A stretch of DNA of 64,000 nucleotides, taken from positions 62,001-126,000 of the forward strand of contig NZ_FCOI02000020.1 in assembly GCF_001544795.2 (NCBI RefSeq). The letters run 5' to 3'. The notes beneath the pieces were generated by a model. That model was not told the DNA's origin, did not search any database, and saw nothing but the letters and a program-made list of their open reading frames with translations. Source of the stretch: Caballeronia temeraria. Its GTDB lineage: Bacteria > Pseudomonadota > Gammaproteobacteria > Burkholderiales > Burkholderiaceae. A program made the translations under genes and the position numbers. Positions 50,706 to 59,473 of the stretch are shown here, one piece after another (the stretch's first letter is position 1; each line of letters begins with the position of its first letter).

Positions 50706-51833
50706 TTAACCAGTCGCCCGCGCGCCCCGCCAGATCTGACATTGCTGCCGGACGACTTCATGCAGCGAGTCATGCGCGCCGTAGACGCGGCGTAACCAGT
50801 CGGCATCGCTCAGGCCGGACGTTACGCTGTGCCTGATGAGATGAAGGCCCTCTTCCGCGCCCAGAACTTGCGCGTGACTCGAGATAGCGTCCAGCGTTTC
50901 GACGATCTCGCTGCGGATCGAACCACGCTGGCCCGTCTCGGGATTCACGCAGGTTCCGTCCAGACCGAAGCGACACGCCATGAACCGGTTCGTCCGATAG
51001 ACTTCATAATCCCGCTCGCTGAGGCGCGCGGGTTTGCCCATCAGCAGATAGCGCGAAAGCGCCTGGATATAGGCTGCGATTGCCGCGGCCCATTCGACTC
51101 GAAGCGGCGTATCCATGACACGAACTTCGATCGTGCCGTATCCCGGACTCGGACGAATATCCCAGTAGAAGTCCTTCAGACTGTTGACGAGCCCCGTGTT
51201 CGTCATGCGATCGAAGTACTGCTCGAAATCGGACCATCTCGTCACGAAAGGCGCCTGCCCGGCCAAAGGAAACGGCGCGACCGAATTGAGCCTGGCGCAC
51301 TGAAACTGCGTGTCGCTCCCTTGTACGAAAGGAGAAGACGCAGCCAATGCGATGAAGTGCGGCACGTAACGGGAAAGCGAATGCAGCAGAACGAGCGCCG
51401 AGTCGGCATCGGGACAGCCAACGTGCACGTGCTGGCCGAAGATCGTGAACTGCTGATACAGCGCGCCGTACAGCCCCATGAGGTACTCGGAGCGTTCGCG
51501 TCCGTCCGAACGCTGGTCGAACCAGTTCTGGAAGAAGTTGGTCCCGCCGCCGCATACGCCGACATTCAGAAAATCAGCGGCGTCTACCAGCGTATCGCGA
51601 AGAATCTGCAACTCGCTTCGCGCCTGATCGAAGCTTTTGCATACGCCAGTGGACAACTCGATCATTCCTTCCGTCGTCTCCGGATTGATCGCACCCGCGA
51701 AGCTCTTTTCCTTAACCCGGCTCAATAGCTCCGTTGTCGCCTTCGTCAGATTGTAGTCGTGCGTATTGACGACCTGAATCTCGAGTTCGACTCCAATCGT
51801 GAACGAATCTGAAGATGCGAATGGCTGCAGCAT
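50706..51833 (-). CDS. YbdK-type carboxylate-amine ligase (GCS2 family)
   Basis: This 375-residue protein has the glutamate-cysteine ligase family 2 pattern: FTIGVELEIQVV near the start, EMIELSTG-like glutamate site, GTNFFQNW and FGQHVHVGCPDADSALVLLHSLSRYVPHFIALAASSPF, and late YGTIEVRVMDTPL. These YbdK enzymes join glutamate and an amine donor with weak GCL activity. I use the ATG at 51833, with GAGGA seven bases upstream, over a GTG six codons earlier. It stands alone; the EAL remnant lies downstream. Confidence 0.92.
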   Translation of the reverse strand: MLQPFASSDSFTIGVELEIQVVNTHDYNLTKATTELLSRVKEKSFAGAINPETTEGMIELSTGVCKSFDQARSELQILRDTLVDAADFLNVGVCGGGTNFFQNWFDQRSDGRERSEYLMGLYGALYQQFTIFGQHVHVGCPDADSALVLLHSLSRYVPHFIALAASSPFVQGSDTQFQCARLNSVAPFPLAGQAPFVTRWSDFEQYFDRMTNTGLVNSLKDFYWDIRPSPGYGTIEVRVMDTPLRVEWAAAIAAYIQALSRYLLMGKPARLSERDYEVYRTNRFMACRFGLDGTCVNPETGQRGSIRSEIVETLDAISSHAQVLGAEEGLHLIRHSVTSGLSDADWLRRVYGAHDSLHEVVRQQCQIWRGARATG

Positions 51834-52128
51834 GAGAGGGTCCTCGTGCACGGAAGATGAAGATCAGAAGCAGCGTGACCATTCTACGCATCCTGGCTCG
51901 CGAGGAAGATGGGATTGCGCATCCGGTGCTCATGCAGATCGGCAGGCGGGAAAATCTACAGGAGCGGGCCGATCTTCTACGGCCTGTCAAATTTCGTCCT
52001 CCCGTTCGGTCTGCAATTCGACGCGGCCGAAAATGTCGTGACGATGCCGGATCTGGACCTCCCCCGACGCAGCCAGCGCTGCTCGCCATCGTTTGAAACG
52101 AACAACCGCTTCTGGAAAGCTGGAACCT
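51834..52128. other. Intergenic region upstream of yedE, no gene seen
   Basis: This gap divides the ligase (minus) from yedE (plus) and should hold both promoters. A possible 79-codon plus-strand frame lacks any family resemblance. I see no repeat, hairpin or clear operator here. Confidence 0.5.
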
Positions 52129-53340
52129 ATGACGAACCTCAAAGAGAGATATTTCGTTCGATTCTGGTCGCCTTTGTCCGCTGTCGTGGCCGCGGGCATC
52201 ATGTCGACCTTGTACTTCGGCATCACCGGCACGTTCTGGGCCGTGACGGGCGAGTTCACGCGCTGGGGCGGGCATCTGCTGCAGTTCGCGGGCTTTCATC
52301 CCGAGAACTGGGCCTATTTCAAGGTCATCGGGCTGCAGGGCGCGCCGTGGAACCGGATCGACGGAATGATGGTCATCGGCATGTTCGCCGGCAGCCTCGC
52401 CGCCGCGCTGTGGGCGCGCAACGTCAAGCTGCGGTTTCCGCGCAGGAAGCGGCGCATCGCGCAAGCGCTGATCGGCGGTGCGATCGCCGGATTCGGTGCG
52501 CGGCTCGCGATGGGCTGCAATCTCGCGGCCTTCTTCACGGGCATTCCGCAGTTCTCGCTGCATGCGTGGCTGTTCGCGCTGTCCACCGTGATGGGTTCGT
52601 ATTTCGGCACGCGTGTCGCGCTCATGCGCTTTCTTCAGGCGGACGCGAAGCTCGTGCGCGTCGACAAGCGGCGTCCGGCGAGCACCGCGGTGGAATCGTC
52701 GCGGCAGTTCCGGATCGGCATGGCGGTGTTCGTCGTTGCCGTCGGCGCAGGCGTCGCGGCGCTGTTCGGGCAACCGAAGCTCGGCATGGCCGGTCTCTTC
52801 GGCATCGGCTTCGGCTTGCTGATCGAGCGCGCGCAAATCTGCTTCACGTCCGCATTCCGCGACATGTGGATCACGGGCCGCACCGCGATGGCCCGCGCGA
52901 TCATCATCGGCATGATGGTGAGCGCGTTCGGCATCTTCAGTTATGTGCAACTGGGCGTGGCGCCGAAGATTTACTGGGCCGGCCCCAATGCGATTCTCGG
53001 CGGCGTGCTGTTCGGCTTCGGCATCGTGATCGCGGGCGGATGCGAGACCGGCTGGATCTATCGTTCGATGGAAGGGCAAGTTCATTACTGGTGGGTCGGC
53101 GTGGGCAACATCGCCGGCGCGACCGTGCTCGCCGCCAACTGGGACACGCTCGGCCCCGCGCTCGCCACGCGCTATCCGAAGGTCAATCTGCTCGTTACGC
53201 TGAGTCCGGCGGGCGGTCTCGTCGCAACCTACGCGGGGCTGGCCGCGTCGTTCCTGTTGCTGCTGTGGTGGGAACGCCGCTTTGGCCAGCGCCAGCGCGC
53301 GCGTGAAACCAACGTCGAACCTCAAGAGGCATTTCAATGA
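52129..53340 (+). CDS. yedE: YeeE/YedE family inner-membrane transporter
   Basis: This 403-residue polytopic membrane protein has about nine to ten helices. It shows the paired YedE motifs: RLAMGCNLAAFFTGIPQFS in the first half and IERAQICFTSAFRDMW and IAGGCETGWIYRS in the second, with the conserved Cys residues. YedE proteins import sulfur oxyanions or, in the YedE/YedF pairing, are linked to selenium metabolism. It overlaps yedF by four bases. The ATG at 52129 is preferred to a start twelve codons earlier. Confidence 0.9.
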   Translation: MTNLKERYFVRFWSPLSAVVAAGIMSTLYFGITGTFWAVTGEFTRWGGHLLQFAGFHPENWAYFKVIGLQGAPWNRIDGMMVIGMFAGSLAAALWARNVKLRFPRRKRRIAQALIGGAIAGFGARLAMGCNLAAFFTGIPQFSLHAWLFALSTVMGSYFGTRVALMRFLQADAKLVRVDKRRPASTAVESSRQFRIGMAVFVVAVGAGVAALFGQPKLGMAGLFGIGFGLLIERAQICFTSAFRDMWITGRTAMARAIIIGMMVSAFGIFSYVQLGVAPKIYWAGPNAILGGVLFGFGIVIAGGCETGWIYRSMEGQVHYWWVGVGNIAGATVLAANWDTLGPALATRYPKVNLLVTLSPAGGLVATYAGLAASFLLLLWWERRFGQRQRARETNVEPQEAFQ

Positions 53341-53588
53341 ACGTGCAGGACAACATCCCCGACTTCATGCTCGATCTTCGCGGCGAGCCGTGCCCTTATC
53401 CGGCCGTCGCGACGATTCAGGCAATGCGCTCCCCCGAGCCCGGCGAAGTGCTCGAAGTATTGAGCGATTGCCCTCAGTCGATCCATTCGATACCTGCGGA
53501 CGCACGCAAGCTCGGCTATACAGTTCTGCGCGTGCAGCAGACCGGGCCCACGATCACATACTGGCTGACGCGTCCGTCGTCGCGATAG
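53337..53588 (+). CDS. yedF: TusA-family protein YedF
   Basis: This 83-residue protein has the TusA fold pattern: LDLRGEPCPYPAVATIQAM with the active Cys19 in C-P-x-P, then EVLEVLSDCPQSIHSIPADARKLGYTVL. It is close to E. coli YedF in sequence and length. It would carry a persulfide or selenium-sulfide group from the YedE-imported substrate. It is translationally coupled to yedE. Confidence 0.93.
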   Translation: MNVQDNIPDFMLDLRGEPCPYPAVATIQAMRSPEPGEVLEVLSDCPQSIHSIPADARKLGYTVLRVQQTGPTITYWLTRPSSR

Positions 53589-53633
53589 CGCTTCTCTCGA
53601 TGACGGGTTTCGACGATATCGAACAGGCGCGGC

Positions 53634-54794
53634 TCAGGCCCGGCTGCCGATCTCGGCCTCTTGCGCCGTCCACCCGGCGACGCGCTCGCTCAGACTCAGG
53701 CCGAGGCCGGGACGCGTCGGCACGATCATGCGGCCGTTCTTTGTCTCCAGGCGCTCGTTGAACAGCGGTTCGAGCCATTCGAAGTGCTCGACCCACGGTT
53801 CACGCGAATAGCACGCCGCGAGATGCACATGGAGTTCCATCGCGAAGTGCGGCGCCAGCATCAGTCCCGCATGGTCCGCGAGCGTCGCGACTTTCAGGAA
53901 CGGCGTAATCCCGCCGACGCGCGGCGCATCCGGCATCAGATAATCCGCGCCGCGCTGACGGATGAACTCCCAGTGCTCCGACACGCTCGTCAGCATTTCG
54001 CCGGTTGCGATCGGCGTATCGAACTGAGCGGCCAATGCCGCGTGGCCTTCCGCGTCGTAGCAATCGAGCGGCTCCTCGATCCAGATCAGATTGAACTGTT
54101 CGAAGATGCGGCACATGCGCTGCGCAGTCGGGCGATCCCATTGCTGGTTTGCATCGACCATCAGCGGAAAGGCGTCGCCGAGATGCTTGCGCACCGTCTG
54201 CACGCGCTCGATATCGATTGCGCAGTCCGGCTGCCCGACCTTCAGCTTGATGCCGCCAATGCCCTTCTCGCGCGAAATGTCGGTGTTCGTGAGGAGTTGA
54301 TCGAGCGGCGTATGCAGAAAGCCGCCGGACGTGTTGTAGCACCGCACGGAATCCCGATGCGCACCCAGCAGTTTCGCGAGCGGCAGGTTTGCACGCTTCG
54401 CTTTCAGGTCCCACAGCGCGACGTCGAAAGCGCCGATCGCCTGCGCGGCCATCCCGCTTCGTCCCACCGAAGCCCCCGCCCACGCCAGCTTGTCCCACAA
54501 TCGCGCGATGTCGCTCGGGTCTTCGCCGATCAGCGCCGGCGCGATTTCCTTCGCATGCGCGAACTGGCCGGGGCCGCCGGCGCGTTTCGAATAGCTGAAA
54601 CCGAGCCCGCGATGACCGTCCGCCGTTTCGATTTCGACGAAGAGGATCGCGATCTCCGTCATCGGTTTCTGGCGGCCGGTGAGCACCTTGGCATCGCTGA
54701 TCGGATTGGCGAGCGGAAGAAAGGTGGAGGCGACGCGAACCCACTTGATCGAATCGTTCGACGTGCCGGCGATGAGCGAAGATGTTGCGTTCAT
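53634..54794 (-). CDS. L-talarate/galactarate dehydratase (enolase superfamily)
   Basis: This 386-residue mandelate-racemase-type enzyme has the two general-base lysines K183 and K185 (GIKLKVGQ), metal ligands Asp214 (VDANQQWD), Glu240 (WIEEPLD) and Glu266 (TGEM), and the catalytic His316 (APHFAME). The 20s-loop region with SYSKRAGGPGQFAH and the LGAHRDSVRCYNTSGGFLHTP stretch match the talarate/galactarate dehydratase group. It converts these aldarates to 5-keto-4-deoxy-glucarate. AAGGAAG precedes the ATG. The MFS gene lies 40 bases upstream on the same strand. Confidence 0.9.
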   Translation of the reverse strand: MNATSSLIAGTSNDSIKWVRVASTFLPLANPISDAKVLTGRQKPMTEIAILFVEIETADGHRGLGFSYSKRAGGPGQFAHAKEIAPALIGEDPSDIARLWDKLAWAGASVGRSGMAAQAIGAFDVALWDLKAKRANLPLAKLLGAHRDSVRCYNTSGGFLHTPLDQLLTNTDISREKGIGGIKLKVGQPDCAIDIERVQTVRKHLGDAFPLMVDANQQWDRPTAQRMCRIFEQFNLIWIEEPLDCYDAEGHAALAAQFDTPIATGEMLTSVSEHWEFIRQRGADYLMPDAPRVGGITPFLKVATLADHAGLMLAPHFAMELHVHLAACYSREPWVEHFEWLEPLFNERLETKNGRMIVPTRPGLGLSLSERVAGWTAQEAEIGSRA

Positions 54795-54834
54795 GATTGC
54801 TTCCTTACATGACGAGTTCGATGGCGCGGACGGC

Positions 54835-56208
54835 TCAGAGGCCGGGGCGCGGTTTCAAGGGCGCGGCGACGCGTTCGTGCGATGGACCGTCGTGGTCGTC
54901 GAGATCCAGGCGCTGCAGCTTGCCGACGATGAACAGATAAGAGCACGCGCCGAGGATCGACAGCGCGGCGACATACGTCAGCGCCACTTCGAACGATCCG
55001 GTGCTCTTGATCATCCAGCCGATGGCGAGCGGCGTCACGATGCTCGCGAGATTGCCGCAGAGATTGAAGATCCCGCCGCTGATGCCCATTGCATGCTTGG
55101 GCGACACATCGCCGACGATGCACCAGCCGAGATTGCCGACGCCCTTGGCGAAGAACGCGATGGACATCACGAGGATCACGATCGTCGTCGAGTGAACATA
55201 GTTGGCCACCACGATCGTGCTCGACAAGACCAGACCGCTGATGATCGGCGTCTTGCGCGCAGCCGTGAGACTGAATCCGCGCTTGAGCATCCAGTCGGAC
55301 CACAGACCGCCGATGAGTCCGCCGATACATCCGGCCACCGCGGGCAACGCGGCGACGAGCCCGACCTTCAGGATCGACATGCCCTTCGCTTCGATGAGAT
55401 AAGTCGGGAACCACGTGAGAAAGAACCACGTGATCGACGTCAGGCAGAACTGGCCGATATACACGCCGATCATCATGCGGTTGGCCGCGATGGCGCTCAC
55501 CTGCTTCCATCTGAACGGCTGGGGGCTGTCGCCCATCGTCGGCAGGCCGCCGCCCGCCGCGATGTACTCCAGCTCCGCAGCATTCACGCGATGATCGCGC
55601 TGCGGTTCGCGCACGGATCGCAACCACCAGAGGCCGATGAGAATGCCGACTGCGCCCGTCGTGAAGAACACGTAATGCCAGCCCCACGCGCTGACCGTGA
55701 AGGTCATGATCGGCGTGAAGACGGCGAGTGCGAAGTACTGCGCAAGCTGGAAGATGGATGTGGCCAGACCGCGCTCGGCGCTGGGGAACCACATCACGGT
55801 CAGGCGGCTGTTGCACGGGAATGCCGGCGATTCGGCGATGCCCATCAGAAAGCGAAGCGCGAACAGCATCACGAACGCAGACGCGAAGAGATGCACGAAG
55901 CCCTGAAGGAAGGTCAGCGTCGACCACAGGATCAGGCTGATGCCGAGCACGATGCGCGCGCCGAAGCGGTCGAGAATGAGTCCGCCCGGAATCTGCATCG
56001 CCGTGTAGGCCCAGCCAAAGGCCGAGAACGCGATGCCCATCGTCAGCGCGTCGAAACCGAGGTCGTGGCGCATGCTCGGCGCGGCAATCGAGAGCGTCGC
56101 CCGATCCACGTAGTTGAACACGGTCACGACGAAGATCATCGCAAGGATGAACCATCGCACCTTCGTGCGGTGTGCGCCGCTCTGGGCGCTTGATGACTGG
56201 ACTGCCAC
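54835..56208 (-). CDS. MFS transporter, anion:cation symporter family, likely aldarate uptake
   Basis: This 457-residue MFS protein has twelve helices. NYVDRATLSIAAPSM and the GWAYTAMQIPGGLILDRFGAR motif A-like loop are typical of the glucarate/galactonate ACS subfamily. RFLMGIAESPAFPCNSR is also characteristic. The start is GTG at 56208 with AGGAG seven bases upstream; an ATG 17 codons earlier lies within the operator region. It is first in the unit with the dehydratase and is controlled by the divergent LacI regulator. Confidence 0.9.
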   Translation of the reverse strand: MAVQSSSAQSGAHRTKVRWFILAMIFVVTVFNYVDRATLSIAAPSMRHDLGFDALTMGIAFSAFGWAYTAMQIPGGLILDRFGARIVLGISLILWSTLTFLQGFVHLFASAFVMLFALRFLMGIAESPAFPCNSRLTVMWFPSAERGLATSIFQLAQYFALAVFTPIMTFTVSAWGWHYVFFTTGAVGILIGLWWLRSVREPQRDHRVNAAELEYIAAGGGLPTMGDSPQPFRWKQVSAIAANRMMIGVYIGQFCLTSITWFFLTWFPTYLIEAKGMSILKVGLVAALPAVAGCIGGLIGGLWSDWMLKRGFSLTAARKTPIISGLVLSSTIVVANYVHSTTIVILVMSIAFFAKGVGNLGWCIVGDVSPKHAMGISGGIFNLCGNLASIVTPLAIGWMIKSTGSFEVALTYVAALSILGACSYLFIVGKLQRLDLDDHDGPSHERVAAPLKPRPGL

Positions 56209-56239
56209 GCTTGTCTCCTGAGTGGTCGGCTTGCGATGG

Positions 56240-56267
56240 ATAATACAGTGATTGCGCAATCATTCAA
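56240..56267 (-). promoter_or_regulatory. Promoter of the MFS-dehydratase operon
   Basis: Minus strand: -35 TTGAAT (56267-56262), 16-base spacer, -10 TATTAT (56245-56240). The first 14-bp palindrome lies almost exactly within the spacer, so a bound repressor would block RNA polymerase. Confidence 0.6.
56249..56262. promoter_or_regulatory. LacI-type operator 1
   Basis: TGATTGCGCAATCA, a perfect 14-base palindrome with central CG, as in LacI/GalR operators. It sits between the -35 and -10 of the MFS promoter. Confidence 0.8.
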
Positions 56268-56274
56268 CCGATTT

Positions 56275-56288
56275 TGATTGCGCAATCA
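56275..56288. promoter_or_regulatory. LacI-type operator 2
   Basis: An exact second copy of TGATTGCGCAATCA, 26 bases centre to centre from the first (about 2.5 helical turns). Confidence 0.8.
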
Positions 56289-56422
56289 TCGGTGTTTTCC
56301 CCGATAAGCGTGAGGTTACCCGTCCAGCGGAAAGCCGCCGCGTTCGTGGTCTAATGCATCTGCGGCGGCTCCGCGGGGCGCGCGAACCGCATCGGGAAAC
56401 GGGCAGTTGTCAGACTCCGAAC

Positions 56423-57463
56423 ATGGCGAAGAAAATTTCAAGCAGGCCGATATCGCTGTCCACGCAGCCGGAAAGCGTGACGCTCATCGACGTCGCGAAA
56501 GTGGCGGGCGTCGCACCGATGACCGTGTCGCGGGCGCTGAATCGGCCGGAACTGGTCCGCAGCGACACGCAGAAGAAAGTGCTCGATGCGGTGCGGGCCA
56601 CGGGCTACGTGCCCAATATGCTTGCCGGAGGACTCGCAAGCAGCAAGAGCCGGCTCGTCGCGATTCTGCTTCCGACGATCGCCAACTCGATCTTCGCCGA
56701 AACGGTCCAGGCGCTCGTCGACAAGCTGACCGAGGCGGGCTATCAGACGCTGCTCGGTCTTACGGCGTATTCCACGGCGCGCGAAGAGGCGCTGGTCGAG
56801 GCCATTCTCGGCCGGCGTCCGGACGGCATCGTGCTCGCGGGAACGAGTCACACGAAGGCCACGGTCGAGCGGCTGACGAAGGCCAGAATTCCCGTCGTGG
56901 AGATCTGGGATCTGACCAACAAGCCGATCGATACGGTCATCGGTTTCTCGCACGAGGAAGTCGGCAAGCAAGTGGCGCGGCATCTTCTCGATAAGGGTTA
57001 TCGCAGGTTCGGCATCGTTTCCGTCGACGATCCGAGAGGTCTGCGCCGTGGAAAGAGTCTGATCGCCGAATTGCGCAAACAAGGCATCGCCGATACGGCC
57101 TTCAAGATTCTGCCGGCGCCCGCCACGCTTCAGGTCGGACGAGAAGGCGCCGCGCTGCTGTTCGACGAAGCCCGGCCCGAGGTCATCGTCTGCAGTTCGG
57201 ACACGCTCGCGCAAGGCGTTCTGGCCGAAGCCGCGAGCCGGAAATTGTCGGTGCCGCGCGACGTCGCGGTGATGGGCTTCGGTGATTTGAGCACGGCTGC
57301 ACACGTCTATCCGTCTCTGTCCACGGTGCGCGTGGACGGCACGACCATCGGAATGAAGGCTGCGGACGCTCTGCTGTCGAGGTTCGGAGCGAGTCCTTCG
57401 AGTATGGACATGCCGGCGCGCATCGATACGGGCTTCTCGATCATCGACCGGGAGAGCGCGTGA
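56423..57463 (+). CDS. LacI-family repressor of the aldarate locus
   Basis: This 346-residue protein has the LacI HTH at residues about 18-70 (VTLIDVAKVAGVAPMTVSRA, then the hinge NMLAGGLASSKS). A periplasmic-binding-like effector domain follows with VAILLPTIANSIFAE, PDGIVLAG, VIGFSHEEVG and VAVMGFGDLS. It resembles GntR/IdnR-type sugar-acid repressors. It is divergent from the MFS gene with two palindromic operators between. The ATG at 56423 places the HTH at the usual distance; a longer frame upstream runs through the operators. Confidence 0.92.
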   Translation: MAKKISSRPISLSTQPESVTLIDVAKVAGVAPMTVSRALNRPELVRSDTQKKVLDAVRATGYVPNMLAGGLASSKSRLVAILLPTIANSIFAETVQALVDKLTEAGYQTLLGLTAYSTAREEALVEAILGRRPDGIVLAGTSHTKATVERLTKARIPVVEIWDLTNKPIDTVIGFSHEEVGKQVARHLLDKGYRRFGIVSVDDPRGLRRGKSLIAELRKQGIADTAFKILPAPATLQVGREGAALLFDEARPEVIVCSSDTLAQGVLAEAASRKLSVPRDVAVMGFGDLSTAAHVYPSLSTVRVDGTTIGMKAADALLSRFGASPSSMDMPARIDTGFSIIDRESA

Positions 57464-57672
57464 AGCGTAACGCCAGCATCATTGCAATGCGGGCAGATTC
57501 TCGCGGAGAAAGGGCGGGTCGCAAGGCTGCATCGCGCCGGATGCGTTCCTTTCCGCGCTGCGCGACGTGCCCGAGGCCCTCCATGTTTCCGGCGAAACCA
57601 CTGCGGACCCGAAGCGAAAGATGCGATACCCGATCTTTCGGCGCTGACGACCGGTCGCCAGCGCCTTCGTCT
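57464..57672. other. Short region after the LacI gene, no intact gene
   Basis: No complete reading frame. A plus-strand segment around 57531-57650 reads GCIAPDAFLSALRDVPEALH and on to a TGA near 57648, which looks protein-like but which I cannot place. It may be the tail of a lost gene. Confidence 0.3.
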
Positions 57673-57813
57673 TTACGCGTTCGCACCGCCATCGACAGTG
57701 AGCGCCGCGCCGGTGATGTAGCTCGCGTTGGCGCTCGCAAGGAAGACCACCGCTTGCGCGATGTCCTCGCCTTTCCCATAGTCGCCGGTGGCCGTCAGCG
57801 ACTTCAGCGTCGC
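57673..57813 (-). pseudogene. Short-chain dehydrogenase, C-terminal remnant
   Basis: About 45 codons ending in EDIAQAVVFLASANASYITG and then A-L-T-V-D-G-G are the conserved tail of classical SDR enzymes. The Rossmann nucleotide-binding and catalytic Tyr-Lys parts are missing. The open frame continues upstream but is unlike SDR sequence. Confidence 0.75.
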
Positions 57814-57954
57814 CGGACGCGGTGCTGGATCAGAGTCCGTTCGTCGAAGCGTGGCCGCGGTTCTGCATGACTCATCGGCAAGAAGGCTGCCGCTGTAAAG
57901 CGCGAGCGCAGGAAGCAGGAACAGACTCGACTTCACACCGGCATCCGTCAGCAA

Positions 57955-59376
57955 TCACGCCTTGTGATCCCGCAGAAATCTGAAGAACTCCACGCCTTCC
58001 TGCAGGCGTCGTTTCATCATCTCCCAACTGACCAGCATCTCGCGAACGATTTCCCAGATCTTCGACGGCCTGAAATAAAAGCGCTTGTAGAACTCTTCGA
58101 CGCCGAGAAAGATCTCTTCGCGCGTCAGATGCGGATAGCCGATGGCTGAAGTCTGGGTGCCCGCGGAACTGACGAGCGTAATCACCTTGGTCTCTTCCAG
58201 CCATCCGTTCTCGACTGCCTGCTTATGAAGGACCGTCCCCGGATAGGGCGCCGCGAGCGAGACCTGGATCGTATGCGGATTGATCTCCTTCGCATACTGG
58301 ATCGTCTTCTGGATCGTTTCGTGCGTTTCGCCGGGAAGCCCGAGAATGAACGTGCCGTGAATCTTGATGCCGAGCTTGCGGCAGTCCTCGCTGAATTGGC
58401 GCGCCATATCGGTTCGCAGGCCCTTTTTGACGTTGACCAGAATCTGATCGTCGCCGGACTCGTAGCCGACGAGCAACAGCCGCAAGCCGTTGTCCTTCAT
58501 CACTTTGAGCGTCGAATACGGCACGTTCGCTTTCGCGTTGCACGACCACGTCACCCCGAGCTTTCCGAGACCGCGCGCGATCTCTTCGGCTCTCGGTCTG
58601 AGATCGGTGAAGGTGTCGTCGTCGAACATGATCTCCTTCACTTCGGGCATGTTGTCCCTGATCCATTTCACTTCTTCGAGGACGTTATCCACCGAGCGCG
58701 TGCGATAGCGATGCCCGCCGACCGTGTGCGGCCACAGACAAAAGGTACACCGCGACTTGCAGCCCCGTCCCGTGTAAAGCGAAACGTACGGATGCTTGAG
58801 ATAGCCGCTGAAATAATTCGCGGTATTGAGGTCACGTTTGTAGATGGGTGCGACGAACGGCAGCTGATCCATGTCTTCGAGAATCGGTCTGGCTTCGTTG
58901 TGCGTGATGCCGCCATCGGGCAAGCGATAGCTCAGACCGGCAATCGATTCGAACGGCAACCCCTGCGCGATGTCGCGGCACGTGAAGTCGAATTCCTCGC
59001 GGCACACGAAGTCGATCGAATCGCTTGCGGTCAGCGAGCCGTGAGGATCGACGGCAACCTTCGCGCCGATCATCCCGATGAGAATGCCGGGCTTGCGTCG
59101 CTTCAGATGCTCCGCGAAGTGCGCGTCGCTCGAAAACGACGGCGAGCTCGTATGAATGATGACCAGGTCGTATTCCTGAGCGATGTCGAGCGTGGCATCC
59201 AACGATAGGCCGTCCGCCGGAGCATCGACGACACGGCTGTTCTCGACCAGCGCGGCAGGCTGAACGAGCCACGTCGGATACCAGAATGATCGAATCTCGC
59301 GTCGCGTCTGGAAACGCGAGCCTGCTCCGCCATCGAAGCCGTCGAACGAAGGTGCCTGCAGAAACAGCGTTTTCAT
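57955..59376 (-). CDS. hpnJ: Hopanoid biosynthesis radical SAM protein HpnJ
   Basis: This 473-residue protein has an N-terminal B12-binding-like domain (about 1-140) and a radical SAM domain with the CxxxCxxC cluster at Cys206, Cys210 and Cys213 (GRGCKSRCTFC). The VGGHRYRTRSVDNVLEEV stretch follows. Length and motif order match HpnJ, which forms the cyclitol head group of composite bacteriohopanetetrol in Burkholderia. GAGG precedes the ATG at 59376. It is the last of three co-oriented hopanoid genes. Confidence 0.9.
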   Translation of the reverse strand: MKTLFLQAPSFDGFDGGAGSRFQTRREIRSFWYPTWLVQPAALVENSRVVDAPADGLSLDATLDIAQEYDLVIIHTSSPSFSSDAHFAEHLKRRKPGILIGMIGAKVAVDPHGSLTASDSIDFVCREEFDFTCRDIAQGLPFESIAGLSYRLPDGGITHNEARPILEDMDQLPFVAPIYKRDLNTANYFSGYLKHPYVSLYTGRGCKSRCTFCLWPHTVGGHRYRTRSVDNVLEEVKWIRDNMPEVKEIMFDDDTFTDLRPRAEEIARGLGKLGVTWSCNAKANVPYSTLKVMKDNGLRLLLVGYESGDDQILVNVKKGLRTDMARQFSEDCRKLGIKIHGTFILGLPGETHETIQKTIQYAKEINPHTIQVSLAAPYPGTVLHKQAVENGWLEETKVITLVSSAGTQTSAIGYPHLTREEIFLGVEEFYKRFYFRPSKIWEIVREMLVSWEMMKRRLQEGVEFFRFLRDHKA

Positions 59377-59473
59377 AGATGCCCTCAAAGATGACGGTTG
59401 GCTCATGTGGATTGATTCAGGTTTTTGAAACTCGTCCGCGCCTGGAACGCGTCGCGATCCTCGTCCCATGAAA

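Noticed and set aside
51857..52096. Small plus-strand frame before yedE
   Set aside because: No ribosome site, family or sensible composition. It overlaps the expected promoter region of yedE.
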